Assembly: GCF_023100905.1 (NCBI RefSeq)
Contig: NZ_CP064686.1
Location: 248,001-312,000 of the forward strand
DNA length: 64,000 bases
From: Bradyrhizobium sp. 4
GTDB lineage: Bacteria > Pseudomonadota > Alphaproteobacteria > Rhizobiales > Xanthobacteraceae
Direction of reading: 5' to 3'
Positions 1-8,294 of this stretch are shown here, one piece after another. Made by a program: the position numbers and the translations under genes. Position 1 is the stretch's first letter. The number at the start of each line of letters is the position of its first letter. The notes beneath the pieces were generated by a model, which ran no database searches, had not been told where the DNA came from, and was given only the letters and a program-made list of their open reading frames with translations.

Positions 1-89
1 CACTGCGGCAAGGACTGCGCCAGTCGCCGGGTTGTTGATCGGTCCCTTCTATGCTTAGGCTTCCTAATCCCCGCCGCCGGTCCAGCCTG

Positions 90-1526
90 ATGCTGTTCAA
101 TTCCTACCCGTTCATCCTGCTGTTCCTGCCGGCCGCGCTCGCGGGCTATTTCTGGCTCGGGCGGCGCAGCAATCTGGCCCCGGTGATCTGGCTGGCGGCG
201 GCCTCGCTCACCTTCTATGCCATCGGCAACTGGCAGTTCGTGGCCCTGTTGCTGATATCGATCGCCTTCAACTACGGCATTGGCCACCTCCTCATCGTGG
301 CGAAGCTTGCTCCGTCGCAACGAAAGGCGGCACTTGCTCTCGGCGTCGCCGGCGATCTCCTGGTGCTCGGCATCTTCAAATACGCCGGCTTCGTCGCCGA
401 GAACATCAATGTACTGACCGGCACGCACTTCGCGGCCCACATCCTGCTGCCGGTCGGCATCTCCTTCTACACGTTCACCCAGATCGCGTTCCTGGTCGAT
501 GCCTGGCGCGGACAGGTCGCGGCCTATGCGCTGCCGCATTACGCGCTGTTCGTGACCTACTTTCCGCATCTGATCGCGGGACCGATCCTTCACCACAAGG
601 ACATGATCCCGCAATTCGAACGGGAGGAAACCAAGCAGCCGCACGCGCATCTGATCCTGTGCGGAATCATCATCTTCGCAATCGGGCTGTTCAAGAAAAC
701 GTGCCTCGCCGACGGCATCCAACCGCTGGTCGCACTCGCCTTCGATGCGCGCGCGCCGAGTTTCGACCAGGCATGGCTTGGCGCGCTCGCCTACACGTTC
801 CAGCTCTATTTCGACTTCTCGGGCTATTCCGACATGGCGATCGGAATATCGCTGATGTTCGGCATCTTCCTGCCGGTTAATTTCAACTCGCCCTACAAGG
901 CCACCAGCATCGTCGAGTTCTGGCGGCGCTGGCACATGACGCTGTCGCACTTCCTGCGCGACTATCTCTACATCCCGCTCGGGGGTAACAGGCGCGGCCG
1001 CGTGCTGCGCTACGTCAACTTGCTGCTGACGATGCTGCTCGGCGGGCTCTGGCACGGCGCGGCCTGGACGTTTGTCATTTGGGGTGCGCTGCATGGCGCC
1101 TATCTCTGCGTCAATCACGCTTTCAATGCGCTGGTGCCGAATGTTCCAAAACTGCTCGCGCGCCCAGCTCGCGCCGCCGGAGCCGTGCTGACATTTCTCG
1201 CCGTCGTTGTCGCCTGGGTATTCTTCCGCGCCGAACGGGTCGAATGGGCCATGCGGATTCTGAATGCGATGGCCGATCCCTCGAATATCGCCTTTGGGCG
1301 CGAGGAGATTGCGGCGTCGGTGATGGTTGCAATTTATGCCGCGCTGGTGTGGCTGGCGCCGAACACGCAAGGAATCATGGGGTACGACCACGCCAATCGC
1401 AGGGTCGGCGAGGGCCTGATGGCCGGACGGATGCGGCCGCTGGTCCTGTATGGTGCGTCGCTGGTGCTTGCGTTCGGGATTTTGGGCATCCAGAGCAACA
1501 GCGAATTCATCTATTTCCGGTTCTGA
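90..1526 (+). CDS. MBOAT family O-acyltransferase (AlgI-like)
   Basis: A 478-residue multi-pass inner-membrane protein of the MBOAT family, which transfers acyl (often acetyl) groups across the membrane to exported polysaccharides. Hydrophobic segments run through the whole protein. The family's histidine is in LWHGAAWT (H322), with a second His in GALHG (H335), and the family blocks FDFSGYSDMAIG and FWRRWHMTLS precede them. The reading frame is open from position 51, but the family-typical N-terminus MLFNSYPFILLFLP begins at 90. The stop overlaps the next gene's start (TGATG), so the two are translationally coupled. The pair resembles AlgI with an AlgJ/AlgX-type partner. The polysaccharide acceptor cannot be told from this window. 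Confidence 0.93.
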   Translation: MLFNSYPFILLFLPAALAGYFWLGRRSNLAPVIWLAAASLTFYAIGNWQFVALLLISIAFNYGIGHLLIVAKLAPSQRKAALALGVAGDLLVLGIFKYAGFVAENINVLTGTHFAAHILLPVGISFYTFTQIAFLVDAWRGQVAAYALPHYALFVTYFPHLIAGPILHHKDMIPQFEREETKQPHAHLILCGIIIFAIGLFKKTCLADGIQPLVALAFDARAPSFDQAWLGALAYTFQLYFDFSGYSDMAIGISLMFGIFLPVNFNSPYKATSIVEFWRRWHMTLSHFLRDYLYIPLGGNRRGRVLRYVNLLLTMLLGGLWHGAAWTFVIWGALHGAYLCVNHAFNALVPNVPKLLARPARAAGAVLTFLAVVVAWVFFRAERVEWAMRILNAMADPSNIAFGREEIAASVMVAIYAALVWLAPNTQGIMGYDHANRRVGEGLMAGRMRPLVLYGASLVLAFGILGIQSNSEFIYFRF

Positions 1527-2632
1527 TGCGAGGCGCGTTCACACATCCAGGGCGTCTTCTCCTCGCGAGCATCGCGTGCGTGCTAGGCGCGGCTGCGCTC
1601 ACCTATGTCATCGATCCCCTGCAACTGTTTCGCCCCTCGCGCCTCGTCGCGCCGTTCTATTCCGATGACACGCGCGTGCAGAATGCCGGGCTGATCCGCA
1701 GCCAGCCGTTCGACACCGCCTTCATGGGCACCTCGCTCGCGATCCATTTCCGCCAGAGCGATATCGACCATGCGCTGGGCGTGCACTCGCTCAAGCTGGC
1801 GATGACCGGCTCCAATTCGCGCCAGCAGGGGTTTGTGCTGGAGCAGGCAATCGACCGCGGCGCAAAGCGCGTGATCTGGGCGATGGACGATTTCATCTTT
1901 GTCGATGCGGCCGACATCGAGACCGATCCTTATCTCTCCGCCGATCTCTATCGCGGGACGGCAAAAGGCATCGCGTCCTATCTGTTCAGCGCGGCGATGG
2001 CGAAGGAATCCCTGTTCGCATTGCTGCGGTCGTTTCCCCCGCTGCGAGAGCCGCTGACCCGGGCCGCGCCTTATCTGCCGATCAAGTTCGCGCTGCCTGA
2101 TGTCGATGACATCTATGCGTTGCCGCGCGATATCGACGTGGCGCGCGCCTACAATGCGAAAAGGACGCTCGCGGCCTTCACCTATATCACCGATCCCGTA
2201 CGCAGCCGTTTTCTCGGCGAAGGCTATCGTTACGACGCGATGGTGCGGCATTTCGAGCGTGACGCCGTCGGCCTGATCGCGCGCCATCCGGACGTGACCT
2301 TCGACATCTACTTCCCGCCCTATTCGATCCTGCAATTCGTCGCGATGCGTGATGCTTCGCCTGCGACGCTGAAGATCGTCACCGACCTCACCGCCGTCAT
2401 GGCGCAGCGCCTGACGCAGCTTCCCAATGTGCGCCTATACGATTTCCGGGCGATCAAGGACGTGACGCACGACCTCGACAATTACGGCGACGTTATCCAC
2501 CATTCGCCGGTCGTCGATGCGAAGGTGCTGTCGTGGCTGGCGCGTAGGGAATATCGGGTCGATCCGGAGGCACCGCTTGCGTCGCTGGAGGCGTTGAAGG
2601 CGCAGGTCGAGGCGTATCGCTTGCCGCGGTGA
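1526..2632 (+). CDS. SGNH-like periplasmic protein paired with MBOAT
   Basis: A 368-residue protein with one N-terminal membrane segment (about residues 10-28) and the rest probably periplasmic. A GTSLA block near residue 72 and a late D-x-x-H segment (YGDVIHHSP, about residue 330) fit an SGNH-hydrolase-like fold, the fold of the AlgJ/AlgX partners of MBOAT acyltransferases. Its ATG overlaps the MBOAT stop by one base, so the start is firm although the frame is open further upstream. The likely role is delivering the acyl group to an exported polymer. The SGNH assignment rests on weak motifs and the pairing. Confidence 0.8.
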   Translation: MRGAFTHPGRLLLASIACVLGAAALTYVIDPLQLFRPSRLVAPFYSDDTRVQNAGLIRSQPFDTAFMGTSLAIHFRQSDIDHALGVHSLKLAMTGSNSRQQGFVLEQAIDRGAKRVIWAMDDFIFVDAADIETDPYLSADLYRGTAKGIASYLFSAAMAKESLFALLRSFPPLREPLTRAAPYLPIKFALPDVDDIYALPRDIDVARAYNAKRTLAAFTYITDPVRSRFLGEGYRYDAMVRHFERDAVGLIARHPDVTFDIYFPPYSILQFVAMRDASPATLKIVTDLTAVMAQRLTQLPNVRLYDFRAIKDVTHDLDNYGDVIHHSPVVDAKVLSWLARREYRVDPEAPLASLEALKAQVEAYRLPR

Positions 2633-2682
2633 AGCGTTGGCCTCTGCCAATATGAGGCCACAGCGTAGCCAAACAGTCCGCC

Positions 2683-2822
2683 GTCGTCCCGGCGAAGGCC
2701 GGGACCCATAACCCCAGGGAGGAGTTTGGCGAAGATTCGCAGTTAAAGCTCTTTCCGCGGTACGGACACCGTGCGTCACGGATGGATCACGCGGTATGGG
2801 TCCCGGCCTTCGCCGGGACGAC
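2683..2822. repeat. Dispersed palindromic element, family A copy 1
   Basis: About 140 bp bounded by inverted arms GTCGTCCCGGCGAAGGCC and its complement. Just inside the arm is the block ACCC-C/A-AGGGAG followed by TTTGGCGAAGA. Related copies lie at 45531-45656 and 55356-55487, both in opposite orientation. It sits between the convergent ends of the SGNH-like gene and the aminotransferase, so it may also end transcription on both sides. Confidence 0.85.
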
Positions 2823-2843
2823 AGCGGAGTTTCCGGCTTGCGC

Positions 2844-4031
2844 CTACACCGCCACCTCTTCGCCGAGATACGCAACCGCTGCCTCAAGCCCGCCTTTGCC
2901 GTGCGGGATCTTCAGCGCGTTCAGCCCGACCTCGATCACCCCCAACGTGCCGAGCAGCATTGGGGCGTTGACGTGGCCCATATGGGCGATGCGGAAGGCT
3001 TGCCCCGAGAGATCGCCGATGCCGGTGCCGAGCACCACACCGCACTTCTCCTTGCAATAGCGTTGCAGGATTGCCGGATCGTGGCCGTTGCTCATGGTCA
3101 CCGTGGTCACGGTGTTGGAGCGTTCGCTGGCTTCCGCGACGTTGAAGCCGAGCACCTGGCCTTCGGACCACGCGCCGACGGCGCGGCGTGCGGCTTCGCC
3201 GAGCAGGCTGTGGCGGCGGAAGGCGTTCTCCAGTCCCTCCTCGTGCAGCAGGTCGATCGCCTGGCGCAGCGCGAACAGCAGATGGACCGGCGCGGTGCCG
3301 GCATATTTGCGATAATGCTCGCTGCCCTCGCGCTCGCTCCAGCTCCAATAGGGCGTGCTCATGTTGGCGGTCTTCTGGACCTCGAGCGCACGCGCGTTGG
3401 CCGCGACGAAGCCGAGGCCGGGCGGCGTCATCAGGCCCTTTTGCGAGCCCGACATCGCAACGTCGATGCCCCATTTGTCCATCTCGAACGGCATGCAGCC
3501 GAGCGAGGCCACAGTGTCGACCATGTACAGCGCCGGATGGCCGCTCGCCTTGATCGCCTTGCCGATCGCCTCGATGTCGTTCTGCACGCCGGACGCCGTG
3601 TCGACCTGGACGACGACGACGGCCTTGATGGTGTGATCCTTGTCGCGGCGCAGGCGCTCCTCGACTTCGTGCGGCCGCACCGCGCGGCGCCAGTCGCCCT
3701 TGAGCACCTCGACCTCGGCACCCATCAGCGCTGCGGCATGGCCCCAGCCGATTGCAAACCGTCCGCTTTCGAGCACCAGCACCTTGTCGCCGCGCGACAG
3801 CACGTTGCTCAATGCTGCTTCCCAGGCGCCGTGACCGTTGGCGATGTAGATGTAGGACTTGCCCTTGGTCGCAAACAGTTTCGAGATGTCGCTGAGCAGG
3901 CTCTCGGTCAGATCGGTCATCTGTTTGGAGTAGATGTCGATCGCCGGACGATGCATCGCCCGCAGCACCTCGTCGGGCATATTGGTGGGCCCGGGGATGG
4001 CCAGAAATTCCCGGCCCGCGCGAACGGTCAT
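2844..4031 (-). CDS. Class V PLP aminotransferase (serine-glyoxylate type)
   Basis: A 395-residue cytosolic aminotransferase of the alanine/serine-glyoxylate class V group. It would move an amino group from serine or alanine to glyoxylate using pyridoxal phosphate. The N-terminal IPGPTNMPDEVLRAM block is typical of the family. The PLP lysine is K198 in MSGSQKGLMTPPG, and the preceding D-T-V-A-S-L-G loop (172-178) binds the cofactor. A C-terminal small domain with RIAHMGH is also typical. Length is normal. It stands alone between a repeat and the nuclease-like gene. Serine-glyoxylate and alanine-glyoxylate activities cannot be separated by reading alone. Confidence 0.9.
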   Translation of the reverse strand: MTVRAGREFLAIPGPTNMPDEVLRAMHRPAIDIYSKQMTDLTESLLSDISKLFATKGKSYIYIANGHGAWEAALSNVLSRGDKVLVLESGRFAIGWGHAAALMGAEVEVLKGDWRRAVRPHEVEERLRRDKDHTIKAVVVVQVDTASGVQNDIEAIGKAIKASGHPALYMVDTVASLGCMPFEMDKWGIDVAMSGSQKGLMTPPGLGFVAANARALEVQKTANMSTPYWSWSEREGSEHYRKYAGTAPVHLLFALRQAIDLLHEEGLENAFRRHSLLGEAARRAVGAWSEGQVLGFNVAEASERSNTVTTVTMSNGHDPAILQRYCKEKCGVVLGTGIGDLSGQAFRIAHMGHVNAPMLLGTLGVIEVGLNALKIPHGKGGLEAAVAYLGEEVAV

Positions 4032-4138
4032 TGCTGTTGGTCCTTGTTGCCTGAGAACAGGATGGTGGGTCGCTGATTCACACTTTTACGCGGCGCTGCG
4101 GTGCAAGAAAAGGCCGGAAAACGCAGGTCTGACGTGGG

Positions 4139-4879
4139 TTATCTCTTAGTCTCGCGGCAGCCCGCATCTTCGGCTTCCTCCACCGAGCAGAACCAGCGCG
4201 TGCCCTTGCTGATCTTCATCTTGATCTGCGCATACCAGCGACTGGTCGGCCGGTGATAGATGCATTCGCCGGCGGAGTTGACATTGCCCTTGATGGTGCA
4301 GTCCGGCGAGGGCGCGACCGGGCCCGAGGCCGAAGCGAGCAGGATCGCATGCGCGCCGTCGGGCGGCTTGGTGGCGCCGAGGATGGTGGTCTTCTTGTTG
4401 CGCTCGCGCCAGTCCCAGGGCGCGATGAAGGCGCCCTGCCACATACCGGCCTTGGCCTCCCGCGCGGCCTTCTCGTCCGCCTCATAGTCGTGCGACATGC
4501 GGGTGTAGGCCAGCGCCCAGCCTGCGCGCACCAGCCATTTCTGGATATCCTCGCCGCCGACGTCGCAGCGCGCCACGGTGCGGCCGCGCCGGTCGATCGA
4601 CCTCGCATGGCAGACCCAGTTCTTGCCGTCGGCGTATTTGGCGAGCTCGTCGCGGGCCGCGATGCCGCATGTCCAGCGCTCGCCCTTGTTGTTGAGGCAG
4701 AGCTGGTCGACCGCGGGCGCGTCGATGCCGCCGAGCCTGATCCGCGTGTTGCCGATCGTCACGGCGTCGCCGGCGCGAACCTTAGCGGTGCCGGTGATGT
4801 CGGCGGCCTCAGCCGGCGACGGCAAGCCGGGCAAGGAGAAGCCAAGCAATGACAGCGCAATCAGGAATTTTCGCAACAT
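4139..4879 (-). CDS. Secreted thermonuclease-like (SNase-fold) protein
   Basis: A 246-residue protein starting at MLRKFLIALSLLGFSLPG, a clear signal peptide ending near AEA, so the upstream in-frame Met at 4951 is rejected. Residues about 28-150 follow the staphylococcal nuclease fold: RIRLGGIDAP holds the first catalytic Arg, and DRRGRTVARC holds the second. In the staphylococcal enzyme the general base Glu follows the Asp-Thr-Pro turn. Here that position reads IDAPAVDQLC, with Ala. The calcium-loop Asp pair is also reduced (VRAGDAVTI). A cysteine-containing C-terminal tail follows. It may be catalytically weak or a non-nuclease binding domain. Confidence 0.8.
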   Translation of the reverse strand: MLRKFLIALSLLGFSLPGLPSPAEAADITGTAKVRAGDAVTIGNTRIRLGGIDAPAVDQLCLNNKGERWTCGIAARDELAKYADGKNWVCHARSIDRRGRTVARCDVGGEDIQKWLVRAGWALAYTRMSHDYEADEKAAREAKAGMWQGAFIAPWDWRERNKKTTILGATKPPDGAHAILLASASGPVAPSPDCTIKGNVNSAGECIYHRPTSRWYAQIKMKISKGTRWFCSVEEAEDAGCRETKR

Positions 4880-4996
4880 GCCGGTCCGCGTGTGATGAAA
4901 ATTGCGATAGACCTCGCAATTGTGGTCGGCTTTTGTCCGCCCGGCCAGCATATGCCTGGCAGTTGGGCTTTCAACTTACTGTCATCGGGCGAAGTT

Positions 4997-5084
4997 TTGT
5001 AGGGCGGGTTAGCCGAAGGCGTAACCCACCTCTTTCGTCTCCACGGCGGCAGAAGTGGTGGATTACGCTTCGCTAACCCACCCG
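4997..5084. repeat. Dispersed palindromic element, family B
   Basis: About 88 bp with inverted arms: TAGGGCGGGTTAGCC...GTAACCCACC on the left and GGTGGATTACGCTTCGCTAACCCACC on the right. It lies between two genes on the minus strand and resembles the element at 8107-8215 in layout. Confidence 0.7.
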
Positions 5085-5091
5085 ATGAAAC

Positions 5092-6819
5092 CTATCCGCG
5101 CGCCATCGCCCGCTTGGCCACCGCCAGCCCCATCAGCACGAACGCCGACGTGACCTCAGGCCCGCCGACCAAAATCCGCGTCGGCGTCTTCATCTTGTTC
5201 CATTCATAAGCGCGGAACGGGCCGCGGCGACCGCCTTCGCCGAGGCTCGCGACGATCACGTTCAGCGCCGGCGCAAAGGCGCGCGGGTCGGCGCCGAGAT
5301 GGCCGAGCGCGATCAGGGCGAGCGCTGCGTCGAACACGTTCATCTCGGCGGCCATCAGCTCGCCCTTGACGTAGGAGAGCACGCGGTGGCGGATGAAATC
5401 GAAATCGCCGTCGGGATCGATGATCGCCTGCGCCGCCAGCGGCAGCGCCAGGAAGGCGGCGTAGCAGCGGCCGAAATAGGCGCTGTAGAGCTCCGGTAAA
5501 TAATAGATGTGCGAGCGCGGATTGGCGAAGGCGCCGCTCGCCGCCAGCCGCTTCTGGAAGCCGATGATGCGATGAACGGTGGCAAGCCGCGCCGGCGTTT
5601 CCAATACTTTCCAGCGCGCGAGATTGCGGAAGCTGACCTCGAGAATGTCGAGATTGAGCGTCGGATCGAGATCATTGCCATAGGGCCGCTCGCCCTTGAG
5701 ATTGTCGATCCAGGTCGCAACCCCGCCCTCATAGTCGATATTGTCGTTGATCGGCACGGTCACGCGCGGCTCGTTGACGCCCGCCTGTGCCTGATAGCCC
5801 GCGTAGAAATCCAGCAGCGGCTGGTCGAGGATCGGATCAGTGCAGCCGGCTTGCGTCGCCGCGGAGATCGAGCACGCCGTGGTGTCGCAATCCGGCACGT
5901 AGACGCCGAAACCGAGGTCCTGCTTGATCTGGGCGAAGTAGCGCGAGAAGCGCGGATGCGGCGCGGGCGCGAGCGCGGTGATGACGTTGAACCGCGCGCC
6001 GTCGATGCCCTCGACCTCTTCGCGGCTGATGTTGACGCAGAAATCGACCATGTCGGCGACCGCGCGCTCCGCCGACATCTTGTCGGCGGACGAGGCCAGA
6101 CCGGTCTCGACGTAGCTCAACAGCGCCTCGATGAAGAACGCGTCGTAATAGGCCGAGCGGTGGCGGATCTGCACCGGCTCCCACATCGGTTCGGCAACCC
6201 CTCGCCAGGGCGGATTGACGACAGCGCGCGCCGGTGACCGCGCGATGAAGACCCGGGCGAGGTTGAACAGCAGCGAGGAGTTCTTGTAGCCGCGCGCGTT
6301 GAGGCCCGTGAGCGCCATGGTCAGCTCGCGCCCGCGGAAATCGGGATCGCCGATCAGGTTGAACGCGGCGTAGGTCGGCAGAAAGCCATTTTTGCGGTAC
6401 GAGCCCAGCAGATGCTGCGCGCAATCGCGGATCACGCCGTCGATCTGCGATGGTTGCGGCATGGCGCCGGTGAACATGGCCGGCGGCGGCTTGGGATGAT
6501 CCAGCGCGATGCTGTCGACGAGATCGGCAACGGGCTGGCCGACCGCCGCCCAATCAGGCTCGGCCTCGTCGCGGGCGCGCACCAGCGCGTGGCGCAGCCG
6601 GGCCAGTTTGCCTTCGTCGCGCAGCTCGGGCAGTCCGGCCCGGCGGAGCAGCACCCGCAGTGCGGGATTGCCAAGCGCCGTCTTGTAGAACTTGGCCAGA
6701 TGCGGATCGCCGCTGGCCGCAACAGACAGTACGGGATCGCAGACGTCGTAAAGCGAGGGGCCGTCCTTCCGCGCCGTCAGCGCCCGGCAGGCGGCGCCGG
6801 CAAAATATTGAAAGCTCAT
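5092..6819 (-). CDS. Unknown 575-aa protein, possible alpha-toroid with DxDTT motif
   Basis: A long protein I do not recognise by name. The start MSFQYFAGAACRAL at 6819 is chosen because the upstream in-frame residues are Pro/Gly/Arg-rich and unlike a folded N-terminus. There is no signal peptide. Long helical stretches alternate through the protein, as in alpha/alpha-toroid folds. At residues 309-314 it has PDCDTTA (D310, D312). This recalls the DxDD/T acid motif of class II terpene and squalene cyclases and of toroid proteins with a D-x-D-T-T loop. YDAFFIEALLSYVETG and DNIDYEGGVATWIDNL are other striking blocks. A perfect CRP-type site lies about 119 bp upstream of the start. Function unknown; the cyclase resemblance is only a motif-level inference. 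Confidence 0.75.
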   Translation of the reverse strand: MSFQYFAGAACRALTARKDGPSLYDVCDPVLSVAASGDPHLAKFYKTALGNPALRVLLRRAGLPELRDEGKLARLRHALVRARDEAEPDWAAVGQPVADLVDSIALDHPKPPPAMFTGAMPQPSQIDGVIRDCAQHLLGSYRKNGFLPTYAAFNLIGDPDFRGRELTMALTGLNARGYKNSSLLFNLARVFIARSPARAVVNPPWRGVAEPMWEPVQIRHRSAYYDAFFIEALLSYVETGLASSADKMSAERAVADMVDFCVNISREEVEGIDGARFNVITALAPAPHPRFSRYFAQIKQDLGFGVYVPDCDTTACSISAATQAGCTDPILDQPLLDFYAGYQAQAGVNEPRVTVPINDNIDYEGGVATWIDNLKGERPYGNDLDPTLNLDILEVSFRNLARWKVLETPARLATVHRIIGFQKRLAASGAFANPRSHIYYLPELYSAYFGRCYAAFLALPLAAQAIIDPDGDFDFIRHRVLSYVKGELMAAEMNVFDAALALIALGHLGADPRAFAPALNVIVASLGEGGRRGPFRAYEWNKMKTPTRILVGGPEVTSAFVLMGLAVAKRAMARG

Positions 6820-7243
6820 GAAATAACCTGGTCGCGGGAATTGGCCGGGGGGCCGGCCGGCACGCTCCCAGCCGCGTGCCACCCCTGCAAGTCGTTGAAA
6901 AAGCTACCCGGATTCGCAGGAAATACAAATGTGATGACAGTCACAGAAAAAGCCGGCACGGAGCCTGCATAATCGGGCTCCGGAAGGCTACGGGAACGCA
7001 AAAAAATCACATATTGGGCGATGAAAATTAATCCACGTTTCCAGAGACTTAGGTCAAATTTTCGGCGATCTATTGCGGGGGAGGCGATATCCGGTTAAGG
7101 CTTTGTTTGGTGCGGCGCCGCAAATTGCGCGCAATTCGGGGGCACACCCCCGGCCAATCCCTCAAACCCAAAGACGCTATCGCGCTACTCAAACGGTGTG
7201 CGCGTGCTTGGCTGGTCTTTGGCACTGACAGGAATGACGCGAG
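6820..7243. other. Divergent intergenic region
   Basis: 424 bp between the divergent unknown gene and the caspase-like gene. It holds the CRP-type site at 6930-6945 and an A/T-rich patch around 7000-7075 that probably contains promoters. I see no further gene or RNA in it. Confidence 0.6.
6930..6945. promoter_or_regulatory. CRP-type operator TGTGA-N6-TCACA
   Basis: The sequence is TGTGA TGACAG TCACA, a perfect match to the CRP consensus half-sites with the correct six-base spacer. It is centred about 118 bp upstream of the start of the 575-aa gene and about 306 bp upstream of the divergent caspase-like gene. A matching regulator is encoded at 28325-28999. Confidence 0.65.
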
Positions 7244-8092
7244 ATGAATGTAACGCAGCTCGACATTTCCCGACGCACGATCGCGGTGGCCGCAGCCCTC
7301 ATCGGCACGGTCTCGCTCGTGATCGGCGCCCACGCTGCCCTCAACATGCGGGCGCTCGATGCCGCCAAGGCCGTTTCGACCGACCAGGTCACCGGCTCGA
7401 TCGGCCAGGCCTCGCGTCTCGCCCTCGTCATCGGCAATGGGCACTACCCCGACGCCAACGCGCCGCTGACGCAATCGATCAACGACGCCCGCGCGCTGTC
7501 CTCGTCGCTGCGCAAGAACGGTTTTGACGTCGACATGGTGGAAGACGCGACCAAGGACGACATGGTCCGCGCCGTCAATCGCCTGAAGTCCCGGATCAAG
7601 CGCGACACCGTCGTCATGCTGTTCTTCGGCGGCTACGGCGTGCAGGCCGGCCGCGAGAGCTACATGCTGCCGGTCGATGCCGTGATCTGGAAGGAAAGCG
7701 ATGTCCGCCGTCACGGCGTCTCCATCGAGGGCGTGCTCGACATGATGAAGGAGCAGGGCGCCAAGGCCAAGCTCGTCGTGGTCGACGCCTCCCGCCGCAA
7801 TCCCTATGAGCGCCGCTTCCGCTCCTACAGCCACGGCCTCGCGCCGATCAGCGCGACCGACAATGCGCTGATCCTCTCCTCGGCTTCGCCCGGCAAGGTC
7901 GTCGACGACGGCAAAGGCGAGCACAGCGTGCTGGTCAGCGAGTTCCTCAACAACCTCAATGCGCAGGGCAGCGCCGAAAGCGTCTTCAACAAGACCCGCC
8001 TTGCCATCTCCCGCGCCAGCGAAGGCGACCAGGTCCCGACCGTCTCCTCCTCGCTGCTCGAGGACGTCCATTTCGGCGAAGCCGGCGGCTAG
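7244..8092 (+). CDS. Caspase-fold (peptidase C14-like) protein, dyad lost
   Basis: A 282-residue protein with one N-terminal membrane anchor (about 13-32) and a caspase p20-like domain (about 57-245), probably facing the periplasm. The domain is recognisable from LALVIGNGHYPDANAPL, the NDAR block, and the strand and loop before YMLPVDAV. In active relatives the catalytic His is in SGHG and the Cys in DACRNNP. Here these read FGGYGVQ (Y131) and VDASRRNP (S183), so both dyad residues are replaced. The fold blocks are otherwise well kept, which suggests a selected non-proteolytic role such as scaffold or ligand binding. It has a close paralogue at 34259-35764. Confidence 0.9.
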   Translation: MNVTQLDISRRTIAVAAALIGTVSLVIGAHAALNMRALDAAKAVSTDQVTGSIGQASRLALVIGNGHYPDANAPLTQSINDARALSSSLRKNGFDVDMVEDATKDDMVRAVNRLKSRIKRDTVVMLFFGGYGVQAGRESYMLPVDAVIWKESDVRRHGVSIEGVLDMMKEQGAKAKLVVVDASRRNPYERRFRSYSHGLAPISATDNALILSSASPGKVVDDGKGEHSVLVSEFLNNLNAQGSAESVFNKTRLAISRASEGDQVPTVSSSLLEDVHFGEAGG

Positions 8093-8106
8093 TTTTTCTT
8101 AGGTCT

Positions 8107-8215
8107 TGTAGGGTGGGCAAAGGCGCAACGCGCCGTGCCCACCATCTTTCCAACATTTCGATAGAAGACGCGGTCGATAGAAGACGTGGGCACGCTTCGC
8201 TTTGCCCACCCTACG
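8107..8215. repeat. Dispersed palindromic element, family B-like
   Basis: About 109 bp with arms TAGGGTGGGCAAAGGC... and ...GCTTCGCTTTGCCCACCCTA. An internal short direct repeat (CGATAGAAGACG) occurs twice. It follows the caspase-like stop codon. Confidence 0.75.
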
Positions 8216-8248
8216 ATCCGCGTGTTTAACGTACATCTGCCTCTCCAC

Positions 8249-8284
8249 CGTCATTGCTTCGTCGCTTTGCTCCTCGCAATGACG
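8249..8284. repeat. Short palindromic element, family C (partial)
   Basis: CGTCATTGC...GCAATGACG arms enclose TTCGTCGCTTTGCTCCTC. It matches one half of the fuller copy at 43292-43378. It abuts the end of the minus-strand adaptor gene and could act as a transcription end. Confidence 0.65.
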
Positions 8285-8294
8285 ATCGTGGCGA

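Noticed and set aside
2683..2822. Palindromic element considered as an insertion sequence
   Set aside because: No transposase frame inside; too short and found in several copies as a non-coding element.
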